This document shows, piece by piece, positions 58,874 to 64,000 of a stretch of 64,000 bases of DNA. The position numbers and the translations under genes were made by a program. Numbering within the stretch: the stretch's first letter is position 1; each line of letters opens with the position of its first letter. Under the pieces are notes generated by a model. The model had not been told where the DNA came from, did no database searches, and was given only the letters and a program-made list of their open reading frames with translations. The DNA is from Actinoallomurus sp. (GTDB lineage Bacteria > Actinomycetota > Actinomycetes > Streptosporangiales > Streptosporangiaceae), in assembly GCA_025964685.1 (NCBI GenBank), contig JAOPYG010000009.1:1-64000 (forward strand), read 5' to 3'.

Positions 58874-61450
58874 ATGCGAAAGCCTCTCGCCTGCCTCGCC
58901 GCAGGCACCCTGCTGGCCGGTCTGATGGCCGGTCTGACGGCCGGTCTGATGGCCGGTCCGGCCAGTGCGGCACCGACCGCGACAGCGCCCGGCCGGGCGC
59001 CGGCCCACGCCGCGACGGCACCGGTCCGTACGACGCCGCGGCCAGGGTCCGGCACGGCCATCAACGACCTGGCACGTACGCCGTACCTCGGCTGGAACAC
59101 CTACTACGGCCTCGGCTCGACGTACGACTTCGACGCCATCAAGCGCGTCACCGACTCGCTGGTGAGCCGCGGCCTCAAGGCCGCCGGCTACCGGTACGTC
59201 TGGCTCGACGGCGGCTGGTGGTCCGGCACCCGGAACGACCAGGGCAGCATCACGGTCGAGGCGAAGCAGTGGCCGTCGGGCATGAAGGCGGTCGCCGACT
59301 ACATCCACAGCAGGGGCCTCAAGGCGGGCATCTACACCGACGCCGGCAAGGACGGCTGCGGCGGCACCGCCCAGGGCAGCTACGGCCACTACCAGCAGGA
59401 CGTCGACCAGTTCGCGTCCTGGGGCTACGACGCCGTCAAGGTGGACTTCTGCGGCGGCACCAACATGCATCTCGTGCCGGCCGACGCGTACGGCCAGTTC
59501 CGTGACGCGCTGCTGGCCAACAGCAGCCACCGGCCGATGCTGTTCAACATCTGCAACCCGTTCACGCCCGGCGCCGCCGGCCCCGGCGACCCGCCGCTGG
59601 AGCGCTCGGTCTACAACTCCTACACGTTCGGTCCGACCACCGGAAACTCGTGGCGTACCGACACCGACGTGGGCTTCGTGCACAGCGTCCAGTGGTCGGA
59701 CGTGCTCCGCAACATGGACCACGACGCGGCGCACCCCGAGGCGGCCGGACCGGGGCACTGGAACGACCCGGACTACCTCGGCCCGGAGCTCGGCATGACG
59801 GCGGACCAGGCGCGGGCGCAGTTCACGATGTGGTCGGTGCTGGCCGCGCCGCTCATCGTCGGCAGCGACGTGCGCGCGCTGTCCCAGGGCACGATCGACA
59901 TGCTGACCAACCGTGACGTGCTCGCCGTCGACCAGGACAGGCTCGGCGTCCAGGGCACCAGGATCGCCATCCAGGGGTCCGGCGACGTGTGGGTCCGGCG
60001 GCTGGCCAACGGGGATCGTGCCGTCGCGCTGCTCAACCGCGGCGGTACACCGCTCACCATCACGACCTCGGCGACGGCGACGGGCCTCGGCCACGCCTCG
60101 CAGTACACGCTGGACGACCTGTGGTCGCACACCCGTACGGAGAGCGCCGGCACGATCCGGGCGACGGTGCCGCCGGGCAGCGCAGTGCTCTACCGGGTCT
60201 CCACCGGCGCGCACCCCGGGCTCGCACCGTCCGCCACGCTGGGCGCGCCGACCGTACCGGCGACCCCGGGATGGACCGGTGAGCTGGCGCTTCCCGGCAA
60301 GGCCACCGACGTCACGGCCGGCTTCACCAACGACGGGCGCACCCCGGTGACGGACGTGAAGCTCTCCCTCGGCGCGCCCTCCGGCTGGACCGGCGCGGGC
60401 GAGGCGTCCGGAGGCGGCACGCTGCCCACCGGCCGTACGCTGACCGGCCGCTGGCAGCTCACCGCACCGGCGGGCACCCTGCCCGGCCGGTATGCGCTCA
60501 CCGTCAAGGTCGCCTACAAGTGGGGCGGAAGGCACGCCGAGCAGCGGACCGCGCAGCTCATGGTCCAGGTGCCCTCCACGCCGCCGGGCGGCGACGGGTA
60601 CCTCAGCGACCAGCCCTGGCTGAACGCGAGCAGTGGATGGCAGGTGCCCGCGCCGGACGCGAGCGTCGGCGGCACCCCGATCACGATGGGCGGCACGGCG
60701 TACGACCGTGGGCTCGGCGTCGCCTCTCCGTCGACCGTCGACTACTACCTAGGCGGCGACTGCACGCGTCTGACCGGCACCGTCGGCATCGACGACGCCG
60801 TCAACGCGGTCGGGCCGCAGGGCGGCACGGCGTCCTTCACGGTCAAGGCCGACGGCCGGTCGCGCTACGACAGCGGCAACGTCGACCGTACGGCGACGCA
60901 CGACTTCACCGCGGACCTCGCCGGTGTTCAGGTGCTCAGCCTGCAGGTCGGGGACGCCGGTGACGGCGGGTACAACGACCGGGCGGACTGGGCCGGGCTG
61001 AAGCTCACCTGCGGGACCGCCCCGGCGACCCCGTGGCCGGCCTTCGCCACGCCGTCGTCCGCGACGGCGACCACCGCGCACGAGGGCTACCCGGCGTCGG
61101 CCGCGATCGACGGCCGGCAGGCGACGATCTGGCACGACGAGTTCAGCCCGCAGGCACCGCTGCCCCAGTCGGTCACGGTCGACCTCGGCCAGGTACGAGC
61201 CGTGGACGGGCTGACGTACCAGCCGCGCCTGGACGCGGGTACGACCGGCACGGTCACCGGCTACCGGATCGAGGTGAGCTCGGACGGCTCGGCATTCACC
61301 AAGGTCGCGGACGGCCAGTGGAGCGATGACAAGGAACTGAAGTGGGCCGCGTTCACCTCGGCCCAGGCCAGGTACGTGCGGCTGACCGCCACCTCGGGCG
61401 ACGGCGGGTACGCCTCCGCCGCCGAGATCCGGCTGCGGCAGTCCGGCTGA
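58874..61450 (+). CDS. secreted GH27 alpha-galactosidase with NEW3, NPCBM and F5/8 C modules
   Basis: The 858-residue enzyme has a signal peptide (about 1-33) whose hydrophobic core is made of four tandem LxAG units. The GH27 barrel (about 65-345) has nucleophile Asp191 in YDAVKVDFCGG, acid/base Asp in WRTDTDV (about 260-266) and the conserved HWNDPDYLG. A beta-sandwich (about 345-435), a NEW3 domain (about 455-575), an NPCBM domain (about 585-700) and a C-terminal discoidin-type domain (about 705-858) follow. It should release alpha-galactose from galactomannan or oligosaccharides. A strong terminator follows. Confidence 0.93.
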   Translation: MRKPLACLAAGTLLAGLMAGLTAGLMAGPASAAPTATAPGRAPAHAATAPVRTTPRPGSGTAINDLARTPYLGWNTYYGLGSTYDFDAIKRVTDSLVSRGLKAAGYRYVWLDGGWWSGTRNDQGSITVEAKQWPSGMKAVADYIHSRGLKAGIYTDAGKDGCGGTAQGSYGHYQQDVDQFASWGYDAVKVDFCGGTNMHLVPADAYGQFRDALLANSSHRPMLFNICNPFTPGAAGPGDPPLERSVYNSYTFGPTTGNSWRTDTDVGFVHSVQWSDVLRNMDHDAAHPEAAGPGHWNDPDYLGPELGMTADQARAQFTMWSVLAAPLIVGSDVRALSQGTIDMLTNRDVLAVDQDRLGVQGTRIAIQGSGDVWVRRLANGDRAVALLNRGGTPLTITTSATATGLGHASQYTLDDLWSHTRTESAGTIRATVPPGSAVLYRVSTGAHPGLAPSATLGAPTVPATPGWTGELALPGKATDVTAGFTNDGRTPVTDVKLSLGAPSGWTGAGEASGGGTLPTGRTLTGRWQLTAPAGTLPGRYALTVKVAYKWGGRHAEQRTAQLMVQVPSTPPGGDGYLSDQPWLNASSGWQVPAPDASVGGTPITMGGTAYDRGLGVASPSTVDYYLGGDCTRLTGTVGIDDAVNAVGPQGGTASFTVKADGRSRYDSGNVDRTATHDFTADLAGVQVLSLQVGDAGDGGYNDRADWAGLKLTCGTAPATPWPAFATPSSATATTAHEGYPASAAIDGRQATIWHDEFSPQAPLPQSVTVDLGQVRAVDGLTYQPRLDAGTTGTVTGYRIEVSSDGSAFTKVADGQWSDDKELKWAAFTSAQARYVRLTATSGDGGYASAAEIRLRQSG
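58910..58957 (+). repeat. four tandem 12-bp repeats in the signal-peptide coding region
   Basis: Four near-identical units of CTGxxGGCCGGT encode LLAG, LMAG, LTAG and LMAG in the signal-peptide core of the alpha-galactosidase. The period of 12 keeps the frame, so copy number can vary without loss of function. Confidence 0.8.
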
Positions 61451-61475
61451 CCCAATCGGGCCGAACGCTCGCGAT

Positions 61476-61511
61476 ACAGCCCTCGGTCCCCGCGCGGGGA
61501 CCGAGGGCTGT
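61476..61511 (+). terminator. 36-bp perfect palindrome after the alpha-galactosidase
   Basis: A 16-bp perfect stem (61476-61491 with 61496-61511) around GCGC lies 25 bases after the stop codon, followed by CTTTT at 61516-61520. This is a strong intrinsic terminator. Confidence 0.85.
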
Positions 61512-61642
61512 ATGGCTTTTCAGGGCATGTGCTCAGGCATACACATGGCTCTTCTGGGAGACAGCGTGAGGGCACGGTCCGACCTGGCCAGGCCGGTGCC
61601 TGAGACCTCGCATCGTTGCGATGGCGATCGCGGCCGGTGCGG

Positions 61643-61680
61643 GCGGAAGTCAGCGCGAGCGGAAGTCAGCGCGAGCGGAA
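61643..61680. repeat. 16-bp direct repeat
   Basis: Two identical copies of GCGGAAGTCAGCGCGA (61643-61658, 61659-61674) followed by the first six bases of a third. Confidence 0.8.
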
Positions 61681-62070
61681 ACTCCTACATCACCTCCGCG
61701 GACGCAACCCCGTGCATGCCCGACCTTTCGGGACTGCCGACGCTTCCGGGACTCTCAATCGCTTGGCTGATCCACGATGACCCGGCCCGCGAGCTGCTCC
61801 CGTGTCAGCGGATGAGCGGTTGGTCCCGTACAACTGTTGCGAGAGCGGGGGCGTCGCCCAAGCAGGTCGCTCGGGGGCTGGGGATCAGACCTGCGGAGGC
61901 GGCCCGTCAGGTCCGAGCCGTGGCCGTCTCGGCGCGAGCCGAAACGCCGGAACACCCGGCCGTCGGCTTTTGGATCACCCGACGTGGAGCACCGGCCTGA
62001 TCATCCCGGCTGGCCTCTGCATGAGAGCCCTGCCACAGGGACCGACGGCCTGGCCGCCGTGCTGATGGCC

Positions 62071-62138
62071 CGCGAGCACAGGTACGACGCGAGCACAGGC
62101 ATGACGCGAGCACAGGCACAACGCGAGCACAGGCACAA
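62071..62138. repeat. four tandem 17-bp repeats
   Basis: Four contiguous units CGCGAGCACAGGxAxxA, the last two identical, cover exactly 68 bases. There are no spacers, so this is not a CRISPR. Confidence 0.85.
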
Positions 62139-62371
62139 CCGCGTGTCGGTCTGTGGCTAACTCACGGACGTGCTGCCCCGGGGGTGAAGAACGCTCTCGG
62201 TCCTGAGATGGACGAGCCCGGTCTGAGCCGTGCTGCGAAGGCTTCTTCTCCGGTACGACAACGATCCGGGCAGGTCCCCTCCGGCTGTGGCCTGATGCGA
62301 CCAGCGGCATCTCAAGGAGCGCCCGACGTGGCACGGGTACGAGAGGCGTACCCGTGACGCCGCCGTTCCCG

Positions 62372-62606
62372 TTCCCGCACCGCCCCGCTTCCCGCACCGC
62401 CCCCGCTCCCGCACCGCCCCCGCTCCCGCACCGCCCCCGCTCCCGGACACGCCGTTCCCCGACACGCTGTCGTACCCGGGCACACTGTCGTACCCGGTAC
62501 CCGCGCACACCGCCGTACCCGCGCACACCGCCGTACCCGGGCACACCGCCGTTCCCCGACACACTGCCGTACCCGGGCACACCGCCGTTCCCGCACACGC
62601 CGATCG
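62372..62606. repeat. tandem repeats of 17 and 18 bp
   Basis: From 62372 to 62440 about four units of TCCCGCACCGCCCCCGC occur. From about 62446 to 62606 about eight degenerate 18-bp units of ACACCGCCGTACCCGGGC follow. The strand asymmetry is extreme (C-rich on the plus strand). Minisatellite-like slippage is the simplest origin. Confidence 0.75.
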
Positions 62607-62684
62607 TGGCGTCGGCCCGGATGGGCCATGGGTGGGTCCAGCGTTAAGTTCGGGCGGCTGTGGGCAAAGCCGCGGCGCGTGACG

Positions 62685-63989
62685 TCAATGATCCGGGTCT
62701 TCTGGCTGCCGTCCTTGTTTGTCTGTTCGGCGACGCCGGGAGTAAGGCCGGCGCCCCTTCTCCTTCCCGAGGTTGTGCCAGCGGCACAGTGGCTGTCCGT
62801 TGTCCAGGTCGGTACGGCCGCCGTCGGTCCATGCCGTTCTGTGGTCGATGTCGGCCCACGCCGGTGGCCGGTCACAGCCTTCCGCCGCACACCCGGCGTA
62901 CACGGCGACGTAGACGTCCCGCTGGGCCGGGGTGAACAGGCGGCGGGTGCGTCCCCAGTTCAGCGGCTGTCCGTTCGTAGTGAATCGATCCGCTACGCGG
63001 CCGTCGGCACCGACGTGGATCGTGTTGACGAGCGCCTGATGACGGCGGATCATCTCCCGGATCTGCGTGGCGGAGATGACGCTGCCGTACTCGGTGCGCC
63101 CGGGTGGAGCCTGCGTGGCCGGAACACCAGGATCGACCGTGGCCGGAGTCGCGATCAGATGAACTCGCACCGGCGCGCCGCCGCGTTCGTGGTATCCGTG
63201 GCGCCCCGCGACCTTCAACGCGACCTCGCACGCCGCTACGAGGCCCTTCAGGCGGCGGTGTCCCGGGCGATCTTCCCACTGTGATCTTCCAGGACCTGGA
63301 CGGGGAGCGAAGGCGTCGACCGCCTTTTCCAAGATGGCAAAGTCGGCCGCGCCGACATCGCCGCGCAATACTCCGACGCCGTCCATCGTCTGGCCGATGT
63401 CCAGGAACGACTGACGCTCGATCTGACGCCGCCGACGTTCGGCACGGTCGCCGTCCAGAGTCAACGCGACGCGGGCGGCGACCTTGCGCAACTGGCCCGG
63501 CGTCACCTCACCGGCGGCCTCGAGCAGGATGGGCTGCGCGGTCTCGGCGATCCTTTCCGGACTCCAGCCGGAGGTCGTGTCGGGGGCCATCGGATCGAAG
63601 TCCATCGTGTCGGCGGCCTTGTCGACGCCTTCGGCAATGGTGGCCACATCGCCGAACTCGATCTCGCCCGACTCGAAAGCGGCGCGGGTATCGCCCAGCA
63701 GGTGCAGGCGGGTCGCCGATGTCGCGAGCTGCTTCGCCTCCCAGGGTCGGAGGCGGCACCGGTGTGCCAGCCAAGCCGGCAGCGACGGCGCGTCGTCGGC
63801 GGCAGGGCCGCCCAACGCCTCGAATCGCGCCAGCCGCCGTGCCGCCTCGAGATGCAACTCGCCAGTGGCACGCAGGATCTGCGCGCACTCGTCGCCGAGC
63901 CCGGCCGTGCCGTACGCGTCGATGTCACAGGCGGCCAGCTCGGTCAACCCGGCCCGGATCAACTCCAGTGCCGAGGTCGCCGAGGCCAT
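62685..63989 (-). CDS. DUF222 and HNH endonuclease domain protein (13E12-type repeat family)
   Basis: The 434-residue protein has an N-terminal DUF222 domain (about 5-300: LHLEAARRLARFEALGG, LGDTRAAFESGEIEFGDVATIAEGVDKA) and a C-terminal HNH motif (about 365-410) with GCDRPPAWADIDHRTAWTDGGRTDLDN and LCRWHN. The HNH ligands are present. These genes are typically multi-copy in actinobacteria and spread by gene conversion; their role in the host is unknown. The ATG at 63989 lies close to the window edge and its promoter is outside. Confidence 0.9.
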   Translation of the reverse strand: MASATSALELIRAGLTELAACDIDAYGTAGLGDECAQILRATGELHLEAARRLARFEALGGPAADDAPSLPAWLAHRCRLRPWEAKQLATSATRLHLLGDTRAAFESGEIEFGDVATIAEGVDKAADTMDFDPMAPDTTSGWSPERIAETAQPILLEAAGEVTPGQLRKVAARVALTLDGDRAERRRRQIERQSFLDIGQTMDGVGVLRGDVGAADFAILEKAVDAFAPRPGPGRSQWEDRPGHRRLKGLVAACEVALKVAGRHGYHERGGAPVRVHLIATPATVDPGVPATQAPPGRTEYGSVISATQIREMIRRHQALVNTIHVGADGRVADRFTTNGQPLNWGRTRRLFTPAQRDVYVAVYAGCAAEGCDRPPAWADIDHRTAWTDGGRTDLDNGQPLCRWHNLGKEKGRRPYSRRRRTDKQGRQPEDPDH

Positions 63990-64000
63990 GCCGTCCGAAC

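Larger units (their letters stand above)
61512..62684. other. 1.2-kb apparently non-coding, repeat-rich region
   Basis: Open frames occur on both strands but lack ribosome-binding sites, domain content and consistent codon bias. Short tandem repeats occupy much of it (61643-61680, 62071-62138, 62372-62440, 62446-62606). Some have periods not divisible by three, which argues against coding. It may be eroded DNA beside the repetitive DUF222/HNH gene. Confidence 0.6.

Noticed and set aside
58724-60535. 603-codon minus-strand frame inside the alpha-galactosidase
   Set aside because: It is a shadow of the GH27 gene, which has clear catalytic motifs on the plus strand.
61975-62598. Possible Gly/Tyr-repeat protein on the minus strand
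   Set aside because: The 17-bp part of the tract shifts frame, several frames look equally repetitive, and no ribosome-binding site is present.
62071-62606. Possible CRISPR array
   Set aside because: The repeats are contiguous, with no unique spacers, and no cas genes are present.

Overview
The window is high-GC DNA (around 70%) with strong G/C at third codon positions, many GTG starts, 4-bp ATGA/GTGA gene overlaps, secreted multidomain glycosidases, a Ser/Thr protein kinase, an F420/FMN-type PPOX protein and a snapalysin. It is chromosomal DNA of a filamentous actinomycete. Gene content would fit Streptosporangiales or Streptomyces relatives, but no rRNA or marker gene is present to decide. 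I see no tRNA, rRNA, insertion sequence, prophage or CRISPR array.

Layout. 1-4050: a secreted GH2 beta-galactosidase and a secreted M7 metalloprotease. 4226-6116: a PPOX protein, a Mth938-like protein and a toxin/immunity-like pair joined by an ATGA overlap. 6249-15174: a CUT2 sugar-uptake and catabolic operon (binding protein, ATPase, permease, two FGGY kinases, histidine phosphatase, 2-hydroxyacid dehydrogenase) with a divergent DeoR-type regulator. 15888-23992: a complete-looking Nit1C / MSMEG_0565-0572-type cluster, read as one overlapping operon and carrying two nitrilase-fold genes. The second of these has lost two of the three catalytic residues. 24006-25163: wreckage of a regulator plus aminotransferase operon. 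25330-33820: signalling genes (Rcp1-like receiver, CHASE3 kinase, STAS protein, DesK/NarL-type two-component pair) and an MMPL exporter. 33871-40307: a class II glutamine amidotransferase, then a gentisate-type aromatic catabolic operon under a divergent IclR regulator. 40353-46611: three secreted carbohydrate-active proteins. 47199-48668: a disulfide oxidoreductase.

The least ordinary region is 48712-53886. A four-gene minus-strand operon encodes two small membrane proteins (one frameshifted), a larger membrane protein and an MTAN-like nucleosidase. The last 27 residues of the larger membrane protein and the N-terminal residues 8-34 of the nucleosidase carry the same glycine/asparagine-rich motif. 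This resembles paired amyloid-type signalling motifs that couple a sensor to an effector. A class III cyclase-like gene faces the operon tail to tail. I regard this as the best candidate for an undescribed conflict or cell-death system.

The right part (54028-63989) holds a PIG-L deacetylase, a DUF574-type methyltransferase, a short conserved-looking ORF, an FHA-like protein, a membrane Ser/Thr kinase, a secreted multidomain GH27 alpha-galactosidase, a 1.2-kb non-coding tract rich in short tandem repeats, and a DUF222/HNH protein. Taken together, the window serves saprophytic use of plant or microbial polysaccharides (GH2, GH27, GH18, GH95-like) and aromatic acids, with nitrile or cyanide metabolism and self-defence functions alongside.
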